DNA of 64,000 bases. Source: Gymnothorax reevesii. Lineage: Eukaryota; Chordata; Actinopteri; Anguilliformes; Muraenidae. Below, in pieces: positions 33,670 through 43,934 of the stretch. How positions within the stretch are numbered: position 1 is the stretch's first letter; the number at the start of each line of letters is the position of its first letter. The stretch lies in NCBI GenBank assembly GCA_029721435.1, contig CM056588.1, positions 39,077,430 through 39,141,429 on the forward strand. Reading direction: 5' to 3'. A model generated the notes under the pieces. It was not told the DNA's origin, made no database searches, and was given only the letters and a program-made list of their open reading frames with translations. The position numbers and the translations under genes were made by a program.

Positions 33670-35108
33670 CAGAGAGGGAGCTCGCTCATCAGCAGCACTG
33701 CAGTAACCTCTAGTATAGATGGAGGCCACTGAAGCCGACGGCAACTTACACCAAAAATATGAAGCACGCAATATCCTTTCCCACCGAAAAAGGGATATGC
33801 AACATGCATTTTCTTCATCCAGTGTCTAAAAGTGTCAATCTGTTGACCTATTGAGCACTTTGGACAATAGAGAGATGGTTTAAAGATTATCTCATGGCAC
33901 AGTGCGGTGGATGACTTTGATTCTGCAGTTGCGCTGGGCGGTCCTTGGCTCCAATTAGTACTCTATGGAACAGCCTGAAAACTGCACCTTAAGGGTTCAA
34001 CAAAAGGCTTTTCACCAAGCCAATGTAAATTAGATAGGAGACGTCACATTGACTTGGTCCATATTTTTGATCCCAAGCCTATTCGGCCTGAGGCTTTCGA
34101 GGGAGTAGAAGTTTTGATGCTGCCGATCAAACAGAGGAGATCTACCCGGCATTTTTCAGCACTCCTCTTTCACAGGGAAAAAAAACGGAGTTTGTACGTC
34201 GTTGCCGGGGTAAGTGTCCTCACGCACAGTGTCAACCCATTCATCCCGAGCCAAAGCTTTGTCGGAGGCGTGCGGTTATAATAACTCACTGACTGGCGGA
34301 ACACGATTCATTGATGGTTTGGCCGGGATCCAAATTGAAATCATTGGAAGTAATTAAGACCGGGTCCCGGCAAATCATAATAAATTATTAAAGAGGGGGG
34401 CGTTAATGAATCATTAATGGCAAATTAACTGCAGCGAGGCCTTCAATGAAATGTACAGTGTTTATAGACAGAAACCCCACACATACTGGGCTTTAATTCG
34501 TATTTACTCAAAACGGAGAAAAATAATTTCCTCTGTATAAAACGTGGGTACAAACAACACCCCATATGGAGAGAAAATAAAGCTAAAAGAATGATGCATG
34601 CAAAAGTGATAATCAAAGAACAATAAAAGAAGAAATGTGTTGGTGGTATTTAGTCATAAATTCCTTATTATTGCTTGTTCCTGCATGTAACAAAGACCCT
34701 ATTTGCAAATAGCAGTGAACTAGATCTTATTTACTCTCACCTTGTCTCAGTCTGATTTCTTTCAGGAATACAATTTAAAATTCCCATAAAAAATGAAGTA
34801 TCTTTATCTATATTTGGGAAGGCATTTTAAGCTTGTGTGAACTGTTTGAGTAGAATCTGGAGTAGTGGAGTACCAAGCCAAAATTTAATCAAGTGCAAAA
34901 TGCCCAAAACATTATGGTGCTCACTTTGTGTTTGTACTGGCTCAACTTAACTTTTGCTGTTTGGCTCTGCATGCGGGATTTGAAAATGACTTTGGGTAAA
35001 AAGAAACTAATCTTGGGACACCTGTAACCACATCCTTCTAACTGTAAAGAACATACATTGTGAACAGTGTCATATCCAAACACCAAGACGCTTCAGAGTA
35101 CATATGCA
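33670..35108. other. Unassigned DNA, possibly conserved at 34270-34460
   Basis: No gene is recognised. Sequence around 34290-34450 ('catcattggaag', 'gtaattaag', 'cataataaattattaaag', 'aatcattaatgg') is repeat-free and rich in homeodomain-like sites. Inference only. Confidence 0.3.
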
Positions 35109-35111
35109 CCT

Positions 35112-35660
35112 AAAAGATAGATAGCTTTATTGTCCCGAGGGAAATTAATGAGGAGATCCACATTAGCACATGCAGGTTAGCACATACAGGTACATGAACA
35201 CATATGACAGGTACATAGACAGATTAATTAACCATAGAACATAAACAATGGATCTTTACAGGGTCAGCATGGTACCTTATTTAGTATTGTGATGGCAGAG
35301 GGAATGAAGCTTCTGCCAAAACGTGCCATCCTCCATTCTTATCCACTTCAAGGATGTTAATAGACGACTGGACGGCAGTCATTGAAGTGTACAATGGCTC
35401 CATGACCATCATTCAATTCTGAGATGGGGGACTGGCTTATTTTGGGTACAACATGTGTGATCTTGGTGAGTTTGTTTTTGTTGGAGGCAGTCAGGATGGT
35501 GTTAAAAACTGGGGGAACATTACAGCAGGAGGGGTTGGATTATGCTTCTGTAGAGTAACGTCAGAATGTGGGCGGCAACAGAAAGGGCGCTGAGTGCACG
35601 GATAACATTTCGTCTCCGCTGAGAACGTTTACGAATACCAGTGACGCGATGATCAAAGGT
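35112..35660 (-). mobile_element. LINE 3' fragment
   Basis: The plus strand starts GATAGATAGCTTTATTGTCCC, the reverse of a LINE tail ending in GATA repeats. On the minus strand near 35280-35335 the frame RFGRSFIPSAITILNK matches the recurrent C-terminal motif of many fish non-LTR reverse-transcriptase polyproteins (xxSFIPxAIxxLN). Upstream minus-strand frames are broken. It is a truncated, old copy of a different family from the one at 30 kb. Confidence 0.65.
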
Positions 35661-35664
35661 AAGT

Positions 35665-37358
35665 TTGTTAAAAGGAAAATGATGTTGCAGCAACCTCTAC
35701 AGAAATGAACACAAAATTACAAGAAACAGTTTAAGGTGTTCTGAACAGTGAAAATGGAGGCGTACCGGAGCAATGAGGATGAATCCCCATCCCAGCCCCT
35801 CCTCTGATGGAAGGTGTGGATGGGTTAAGCGGTTTGTTTGTTCTGGGGAGGGCTCACTGCACAGAAACCATTAACGCCAGTCCTGGCCCAGTCCCCGAGC
35901 ACTGTGCTGTGTGTTGATCAGCACTAAAAGACTACCACAGCATGTATTCCATTTACCACTGCCATGCTCTCCCCCGTGTCCTCTCAAAAAAAAAAAAGCC
36001 TCTCAACGTTTAATGTGCAACACAGACCAACAACCCCCCCACCCAACTCCGCTTTCCTCTCTCTCCCGTCCGCGGGGGGATTTGTGCAGAAATTGTTTCC
36101 GAGGCTCCCCGGCCGGGCTGCAGTACTTACAGAGGCGCATCGCAGTGAATTTGAGCCGCTGTACGGGGATCGTCCCTCTGCCAGGCCAGGGATGCTCCCG
36201 CTAATGGCACCTGAGATCGACGGGGCCCCATCATCGCGCCAATTTCGCAGACCCCGGTCACCTGAGAGCGGATGTTCAGCCACAGCTACCATCTAAAACA
36301 AACTCCCAGTTAAAAGAGGACACACAGTTTCCCGGGGGGGGGGGCGGGGGTGTGTGTGGGGTTGTATAAGCTGAGGTGGAGGGAATTACACAGACCTATA
36401 CATTCAGACCAAACAATTTCTACTACAAATGTACTCTTCATGTCATACTCACATTTCTTACAAACACATGCTAGCTGCTGCCTGCCTATACCTGGTTAAA
36501 AATGTGTCAGTGCCTTTGAAATACACAGTTAACTGATATTTCCTTTGTCAGGTTCAGCATTTATTCAGTCCTGCATTAACCTCCCCATGGAATCAATACA
36601 CAGAATTAGCATTAGCCTTGGGAATCAGGTCTTGGATTGTGTACCTTGACAACAGATGAACAGACTGAGCCCTGGCAGGGTGCATAGCACAGAGCCAATG
36701 TATAGATGAGGGTAAGGAATGTTATGTAAGGTGAGAAAAAAGCTTTCTCAAAAGATATGCTCCCTCACACATTACTTGATCCCATGTGGACCTTTCTTGC
36801 CTTCTTAAATTTTTTCAAATCCTTTATTTTTTGAGTATTCGTCAGTGAAAATGTCACGTTTAAGACGGAAGAAGCTCAACTTGTTTATTGCTGTTATTTT
36901 TGGCTTCACATTTTCAAAATCTGCGCATTCAATATAGGAGTTCAGATTCTTCACGTCTACAGGATGCTTCCTTACACGCGATTACTGAAGACATTTAAAT
37001 CCCAGTATTTCCATGGGCTGCTTCTCTTTTAATTACTTAAATGTCTTTCCCAGCCAGAAACCTTATTAACTAGGTTTGTGCACAACACACAGTGTAACGG
37101 TCAAAGTTAGCAATGTGCAGTGGTGTACTGTCGGAGGAATGAAAGGTAGTAGCCTCATCTCTCGCCTGATTTTACATTGTCATTTATGTGGATAGGAAAA
37201 TGCCTCGTAACTTTCTGATGCAATATAAGATAACGCTACGTAAACTAAATTGTCGAGTCATTCTACCAATTAGGCTTAGCTACTGAGCAAAACCATGATT
37301 GGCAAAGAAAACAGCAACTGGTTTAGCGTAATTAAGCACTGAAAGGTGAAGTTATCAC
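35665..37358. other. Unassigned DNA, with GC-rich block and G-tract
   Basis: A GC-rich block at 36040-36290 holds the exon candidate described separately. At 36334-36350 a run of 11 G, C and 5 G, followed by TGTGTGTGGG, could form a G-quadruplex. The rest is unremarkable. Confidence 0.4.
36131..36261 (-). other. Candidate coding exon, unassigned
   Basis: On the minus strand an open stretch is preceded by 'ccgctctcag' (acceptor-like, at 36262) and followed by GTAAGTACTG (perfect donor consensus, at 36130-36121). An alternative acceptor 'gatctcag' lies at 36211. The frame between reads DRGLRNWRDDGAPSISG then ISGSIPGLAEGRSPYSG, Ser/Gly-rich without low-complexity runs, and GC content is clearly above the surroundings. 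I do not recognise a gene. The pyrimidine tract is weak and other frames are also open, so a chance signal is quite possible. Confidence 0.25.
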
Positions 37359-37360
37359 GG

Positions 37361-37453
37361 GCCTCTCACACCAGACGCGAATACACGTCTTTGCATTGAC
37401 TTTAAATGTAATCTGTCGTGCGAAAAATTTGTTTTGCGTCCAGTGTGCAAGCG
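37361..37453. mobile_element. Short MITE with CACACCAGACGC ends
   Basis: CACACCAGACGCGAA on the left is mirrored by TTTTGCGTCCAGTGTG on the right, with 'ttgcattgactttaaatgta' between. This short palindromic repeat type is common in teleosts. No TSD was established. Confidence 0.6.
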
Positions 37454-37849
37454 GCTTAATAGTACGCCACAGGTAATATATATATAGGACAGAACCATGC
37501 ACTGAAAGCATTCAAGCAAGAGCAGAATCAGGTTCAGTTTAGTCCAGCAGTAGCTGGTTTCTGCCTCCTCAATTCACAGCGGCACCACCTCTCCGCTGCA
37601 GTATCGGTCCCCGGAGTGCGAGACAGCTCAACAGCTCGGACCAGACACACGACACATCGCTTAGAGGGTGTTTGTATTTAACTGAACAGAAGTGGCAAAG
37701 TGGCCAGCTCTCCAGAAGGACTTCTGGTACACGCACACGCACAGATACACAGCTCATCGGCTAGCTCTCTCTGGGTCTGTTTCCACTTAGAGCTTTGCCG
37801 GGCGGACAACCCAAACAGCACTCTGAAGAGTACAGTCTGGCGTCAGTCG

Positions 37850-38470
37850 ATCACCACACCAGAGACCACAGTTGACTATGCTATTGACTGTGAGGCAGAC
37901 TGCTGTTGAGTGCATTGGACATGGGCTAAAGACTGTCAAAGGAGTACAATGGTTATTGTTCAGCAGACTGTCGATGACAAAATACCATATTGGAGTCTGA
38001 GCTAAAGACTACATTGGAGCCTGTATTACAGACTGCTAAAAACTATACTTGTGTATTAAAGAGAATGCGAAAGACTACGCTGGAGTTTGTGCCAAAGACT
38101 GCACAGAAGACTATACAAAGCTTAAGACTGCATTGGGGACTGAACAAGACTATGTTAGAGACTACTTCGGAGAATAGAAATTCTAAAGACTACAATGGAG
38201 ACCGAGCTAAAGACTACAATGGAGGTTGAGGAAGACTATGCCAGAGACTACACAGGAGACTGATCAAGACTGTGCAAAAGACTGCATTGGAGACTAGACA
38301 ATGATAAAGACTTCACTGAAGAGTGAGCTTAGACTGTGCTATAAAGGCTACATTAGCGAGTGAACTAGACTATGCTAGAGGCTACATTGGAGACTGATCT
38401 GAACTATGCTAGAGAATAAATTAGAGATTGCTAAAGACGACATTACTACTGAGCTAAAGATGACTATGAA
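37850..38470. repeat. Degenerate minisatellite, 'aaagactacattggagact' units
   Basis: More than a dozen imperfect units with the words AAAGACT, TGGAGACTGA and GACTATGC at variable 25-45 bp spacing. Frames over it are repeat-encoded. Confidence 0.75.
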
Positions 38471-38474
38471 GACA

Positions 38475-39175
38475 ACACTGAAGGTTCTCACCACATTTCC
38501 GAGCTGAGCACTACCAGTAAGGGATCACCTTCTAAAATGGACTCCGGAGAGAGAGAATGCCGAACCAACAGCAAAAACAAAAACATGCAAAACAAATGCT
38601 TTCTAATTAAAAACAGAAGCTTTTACTTCATCAGTCACTGCAACGCTGAGGCAGTAAAAGAAGGATTCATGGGACATGTTTCCACAGACCTGACTCATCT
38701 CCCACTCTCTCCATCAGCATCAACTACTCAAACAAATTACGCTCTCAAATAGCTTCCTGAGCCTCATATTCTGCCATTTATTTAAGAAACCAATCCTTAT
38801 TTCAATAGCCTCCCCCTCTTTTTCGCCGTGGTAAATTGGGGGAATTCTTTACTTAATTCCATTAACTTTGTACAGCGCCTCAATCTCTCCAGCCTGGAAC
38901 ATCAGGAGTACAGCCGGGGTACCTCAAAGCTGTTCCGCCTCGCCGCTCCGGGATCGAACATGACAGTTACATTAACGCTGCCATGTAAATTGCTCGCTGT
39001 ACATGGGCAGTGAGCAAAAGAAAAAATGGGAGGAAAAGGGAGAAGAGACTTGGAACATTCACTGCCCTGTGACAGCACAAATTACAGCAGTATTCACCGT
39101 GTACTGGGCCAAATGCCTGAGTCTATTACAGTCAATGCCTGAAGTGCAAGCTGTACAGAGCTGGCTGGTGTGGGG
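38475..39175. other. Unassigned DNA
   Basis: No gene or repeat recognised. Confidence 0.4.
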
Positions 39176-39179
39176 AGGG

Positions 39180-39810
39180 GGTAAACTGGTCTAGGCTGGT
39201 ATGCAGAAATGTTATGGGATACAGGGACATGGTAACCTGGTGTGCAGAAAGTGGGTATGTTCAGCTGGTGTGGGGTATAATGATATGGTAAACTGGCTCG
39301 GGGTAAGCAGGTGTGTTGAACTGGTGTGGGGTATAATGGTATGGTAAACTAGTTTAGAGTAAGCTGATACAGTAAACTGGTAAGGGATATAGAAGTAAGT
39401 CTGTTACGAGCCTAGTGGTTCATCCGGCTGGTGCTTAACCCTGGTTTCAGTAGCATGAAGCGACTAGGCGTGCTGCTACTCCCCCTGGATGGGATGCCGG
39501 TCGATCATAGGTTACCCTCCCCCCCGGGCCTTGGTCAGGTTTTCTAGACAATTTGCTGGTACCCAATTATACACATGGGTGGAGTGAGGCGCTGTGGGAA
39601 TGAAGTGTTTTTGCCCAAGAACACCCTGCAAAAGCAATGGCAAGGACTCAAACTCAAGGTCTTTCGGCCCCAAGTCACACTTAACCACTGTGCTACTGAG
39701 ACCCTCTAAGTGAGGGGTATGCTGGTATGGTAAATTGGTGTGAGGTAAGCGAGCGCCTTGAACTGGTACGGGGGAAAATGGCATGTAAGCTGGGGAGAAT
39801 ATCTCCCAGA
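39180..39810. repeat. Minisatellite 'aactggtgtggggtaa', split by a SINE
   Basis: Units of roughly 55-60 bp containing 'gtataatggtatggtaaact' and 'gttgaactggtgtgggg' run from 39180 to about 39410 and resume at about 39712 ('tatgctggtatggtaaattgg'). The interruption is the SINE described next. Confidence 0.7.
39412..39708 (-). mobile_element. tRNA-derived SINE, second family
   Basis: On the minus strand the head reads GGTCTCAGTAGCACAGTGG (box A) and, about 35 bp on, GAGTTTGAGTCC (box B), then a body with 'gggtgttcttgggcaaaaac' and a 3' part with 'cgcttcatgctactgaaacc'. The head is tRNA-like and differs from the SINE at 28.8 kb. TAAGT occurs at both flanks. Length about 300 bp, apparently complete. 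Confidence 0.75.
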
Positions 39811-39814
39811 CAGC

Positions 39815-40680
39815 ATCCATTCCCTCATCTGCTTTCATAAATGCAGGAAAAGAAAGAAACAAATAAAGGGCAAAGAGAAAACATTTATGAAGGGCAGGCT
39901 TCCCCATGAAGAAATATGAAATTAAGATTCAGTTTTGTTCTGAACTACACAACCTGAAACACAGTTGCAGCAGGTCATAGATCTCAGGTCTGCTGCCTGT
40001 CTTGTAGAGGTGCAGGTTGGGATAGCAAAAGGCACCAGGGCGGTGTAACAGTGCCGAATGCGCTCGGACAAACCGCAACACAAGAGCGCCAATGGATAGG
40101 GAGCGGTTCTGTCCAAACACAATAAGTTCCGATACTCCAGGTGTCAGGGATCAACGATTGCAGCACTCAGCTTAAACTTCTCCCAGTCTGAGATGGGAGA
40201 TCAGTACTGCGGACACAGTTTAATATAAATAAAGTTCTGATCATTGAATTCCTTTGGACAATAGCAGAGCTGACGCGCCAAAGTTCAATCACCCTTACGC
40301 ATTCAAAATGCTTTGGCATTCATTTTTGCATATTTTAATTTTTAATTTTAACCGTTCTTTAGTTCTCAGTCAGAAATCAGCCCTTGACAACTGCTGAAGT
40401 GAGAAATGGAATGGTTTCACTACAGTGTGCGGTATGGTTACTGTCATTCTGATCAGGTAATGAAAAAAGTTAAAGGAAGTTTCTTTACAAAGTAGTTCTG
40501 TACTGTAGAGCTCATTCTCTACTTCGCACTTTTCATCCAATCCCCAGCAAGCACAGAGACTGCTAACGTGTTGCACTCAATTTCAAAGAAGTTTGCACAT
40601 CAAGGGAAATGCAAGGAAGATCAAAAAGTGATTTGAATAATGCATTCACCCTCCATTATTTTGAAAACAGGACAACAGAT
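39815..40680. other. Unassigned DNA
   Basis: No gene is recognised. Three overlapping minus-strand frames at 39922-40166 are open but none has a known domain. Confidence 0.35.
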
Positions 40681-40684
40681 TATT

Positions 40685-42454
40685 ATATCCCCAGACGCCG
40701 AATGGCGTTCCGGGGGATATTATGTTTTTGGTCCGCCGGCGGCCACCGCCGCCCCACTACGTGTTAACGCGATAACTTCAGTAATATTTCAATGACAAAT
40801 TCCAAATTTTGCACATAAGTAAGTATCATAAACAGGCCTACCAAAGAAAACGTAGCCTCAGCACACAAAAACTTTGAAATGCCTACATTAATCGCGGAAA
40901 TAGCAACAGAAAAATAATACCCCGCTACAGAAACTGCAAAAACCGCAACATAAACTGTTGATTCGTAGCATAAGACTATGAAACTGCAACATCTTCTATC
41001 GCATCCGTCTTTGCCATTTACTGCGCTTGCGCGTACCGGCCCAGGCTGCTTTCAGAGATAGCGGAATCAGGCGTGTCTCCTTCGGTTGGTAAGTAAAACT
41101 TCCAAATATGACGTTATTGTTAATGCAGATGTTTAACAATGAATTGTAAGACGTAGCTGTTACATCCACATTCTCGTAAATTCGCTTATTTTAGCATGTC
41201 ACCCTGCCGAAAATGAACGATGCACTGTCGATTTCGCTATAGTCTTAGAGTTGCCAACTTGACGACTTTCTCAAGACGTATACATACGTCTTGAGTGGAC
41301 AAACAATCCCGATTTGGAAAGTCGCCAGATTAAGCGAGAAAGTCGTCAAGTTGGCAACTCTAAGACTTTAGCGAAATCGACAGTGCATCGTTCATTTTCG
41401 GCAGGGTGACATGCTAAAATAAGCGAATTTACGAGAATGTGGATGTAACAGCTACGTCTTAAAATTCATTGTTAAACATCTGCATAAACAATAACGTCAT
41501 ATTTGGAAGTTTTTCTTACCAACCGAAGGAGACACGTCTGATTCCGCTATCTCTGAAAGCAGCCTGGGCCGGTACGCGCAAGCGCAGTAAATGGCAAAGA
41601 CGGATGCGAATGAAGATGTTGCAGTTTCATAGTCTTTATGCTACGAGTCAACAGTTTATGTTGCGGTTTTTGCAGTTTCGGTAGCGGGGTATTGTTTTTC
41701 TGTTGCTATTTCCGCGATTAATGAAGGCATTTCAAAGTTTTTGTGTGCAGAGGCTACGTTTTCTTTGGTAGGCCTGATAAAGAGGAACAACTGATTCAAT
41801 TTTGGACAATTTACGATCTCTAGATTGGCCACCAGGGGCCAAAAACTGATTTACATGTTAACGCGATAACTGCAGTAATATTTCAATTTGAAATTCTAAG
41901 TTTTGCATAAAAGTAAGTATCATAAAGTGGAAGGACTTATTTGATTTTGGACAATTTACAATTTCTAGATTGGCCACCAGGGGCCAAAAATGGAAAAAAT
42001 CCCAGTTTTTATCATATCTCTGGAAATATTTGTCCGATTGACCTCAAATCAAGTGCAAATGTAAGGTCATGACCTGAGGATGTGTCCCACAATGACATTA
42101 TACCTGTTTGGTTCAAAGTTTTGACACAACGTGAAGCTTTGTCACATAAAATTCACCATTTTTGCTATATCTTTGGAACTATTTCACCAATTGACATGAA
42201 ACTATGTACAACTGCAAGGTCATGACCTCACAACATGTCACATGATGACATCATACCTGCATGGTTCAATATTTTGCCACCAGGTGGCGCTTTGTGATGG
42301 AAAATTACCATTTTGGCCATATCTTCAGAGCCATTTGACCGATTGACCTGAAATTAAGTTCAAATGAAAGTCTATTCAAGGTCTATTCAAGGATTGGGGA
42401 ATTGGAGGACTGGGGACGTTCGAGGATATACCCCCAGCCGTCGCCACCGACGGC
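40685..42454. repeat. Dispersed repeat with hairpin ends and internal tandem units
   Basis: The left end is a hairpin (ATATCCCC ... GGGGGATAT, 40685-40720) and the right end has 'gccgtcgccaccgacggc' (42437-42454) beside 'ggatataccccc'. Inside, a unit with 'gttaacgcgataact', 'cagtaatatttcaa' and 'agtaagtatcataaa' occurs twice (40763-40832 and 41862-41924). Three units of about 150 bp then follow (42002, 42152, 42307), each with 'atatct.tgga..tattt...cgattgac' and 'aaggtcatgacct'. Without the 944-bp insertion the repeat is about 820 bp. No protein is encoded. The related ends suggest a mobile or formerly mobile unit of unknown class. Confidence 0.7.
40833..41776. mobile_element. 944-bp fold-back element with 440-bp inverted repeats
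   Basis: The left arm (40833-41272, beginning CAGGCCTACCAAAG) and right arm (41336-41776, ending CTTTGGTAGGCCTG) are reverse complements with about 13 differences in 440 bp. The 63-bp loop contains a small palindrome CAAGACGTAT/ATACGTCTTG. ATAAA lies on both sides (40828-40832, 41777-41781), and removing the element plus one ATAAA restores the host-repeat unit seen intact at 41862-41955. Each arm holds TGCGCTTGCGC (NRF1-like), and the left arm TTGGTAAGT (splice-donor-like). No protein is encoded. A 5-bp target duplication does not fit the usual Tc1, hAT or Harbinger pattern. Confidence 0.92.
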
Positions 42455-42489
42455 ATAAGCCTAGTTTGATATTCTAATATACATTTAAT

Positions 42490-43440
42490 TGTGTCCAGAA
42501 AATATGCATTGTGTCTGCTGCGAACGAGTCCAATAAAGTTGCCACAGTCAACCATTAGCCTCCGTATAACATTACCATGTCTTCTAATCTCACTTATTAA
42601 GTTTTGGGCACTGAAGACACCAGTTGGTCAACTCCAGATAGTGGAATTTTCCCTCATTCCACTAATATACAGGCCTCCTGCAGCACAACTGTAGGCCCTC
42701 ATTGCCAGATATTTTCCTTCATAATATGCCATGCATTCTCAATCAGAGACAGATCAGGACTGCAGGCAGGCCATTCTAGAACCCTCACTCTTTGTTTATT
42801 CAGCCATGCACTTGTAATCCATGCAGAATATGGTTTAGCTTGGTCTTGCTGTAAAATGCAGGGATAGCCCTGGACCAGAAATCAAGATGGCAGTGCTTGT
42901 TGCTTTGAAATTCGTAGATGAGCAAGTCTCCTGTGCTGTGTGTAATAACACACTCTCATACCTCGACAAATGCTGAGTGTCGGACCTAATGCTGATAACA
43001 CTTTAGGGCTCGGGTTGTCCTTGTCGCTTTTGGTGCAGAAAAAATGGCGGCTTTCTTTTTAAAAATGTCTTGAAATGTTGACTTGTTAGACCACAAACAA
43101 GCTTCTGCTGTGCTCCTGTCCATCTCAGATAACACTGAGCCCAGGGAAGTTGGCAGCACCATGGGACAGTATCGATGTATGATGGGCTTTGAATTGTACA
43201 TTTAACTTGTATCTGTGGATGCAGCGGCTGATGATGTTGACAAATAAAAGTGTAAAAGAGCATTTTGGTGCCCCCATCATGATATCGATTACATCTGTAT
43301 GCCAGTACGTAAGACAGTGACACAATCTGGGAAGTAGTTTTTGGCCAGCCTTTCACACACTGAGCATCAAACAGATTTCTTCCATCTTATAATTATAGCT
43401 ATAATGCACTGTAGAGGGTGAAATGCCCAAAATCCTGCCA
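42490..43440 (-). mobile_element. Degraded Tc1-type relic (copy C)
   Basis: The plus strand holds 'atgccatgcattctcaatcag' followed by 'gatcaggactgcaggcaggcca', 'gttgacttgttagaccac', 'gtccatctcagat' and 'taacttgtatctgtggatgc' in the order expected for antisense Tc1 transposase of the same family as the element at 8.0 kb. No frame survives and the TIRs are not recognised. Boundaries are approximate. Confidence 0.7.
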
Positions 43441-43479
43441 AAGCAAAATTTTTTACAATTAAAATCCAGTACATTTATA

Positions 43480-43930
43480 ATGATGTCTACCCATATTCTT
43501 CGCACCAGTGGAAATGAGGCTTTACAGACCACTGAAACAAAGGAATATTACACTCTACTAAATGTGGAGCTCACTTACAGAACACTAAATACTGCCAAAG
43601 TGGAGCACACTTAGGGACCAGTATGACAAAGTGCACTTATCGGTGTGGAGCACTTTTACAAATCACTCAAGGAACACGCAGCTAACAAGGAGCTCTCTTA
43701 CAAACCACTATAATGGAACGGTTAATGGTAAGCACTCTTGCAGACCACTGAAACAAAAGGACTGTTAATGTAGGGCACAGTTAAAGACCGCTACGATGCC
43801 AAACTCTCACAGACTGCAAACATAGATCACTCTTATTGACTATATCTCAGTCTAGCATATTGGTGACCCGGAGCGCTGCAACCGATGACAAACAGGAAGC
43901 ACTCTTGCTGAGCATGAAAGAATCAAACTC
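43480..43930. repeat. Degenerate minisatellite, 'cttacagaccactga' units
   Basis: Phrases CTTACAGACCACTGAAAC, AATGTGGAGCACACTT and AAGGACTGTTAATG recur at about 40-60 bp spacing with strong drift. Confidence 0.55.
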
Positions 43931-43934
43931 TTAC

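Noticed and set aside
39922..40166. Three overlapping minus-strand frames of 60-66 residues
   Set aside because: All three phases are open together and none resembles a known protein; treated as chance or an unidentified repeat.
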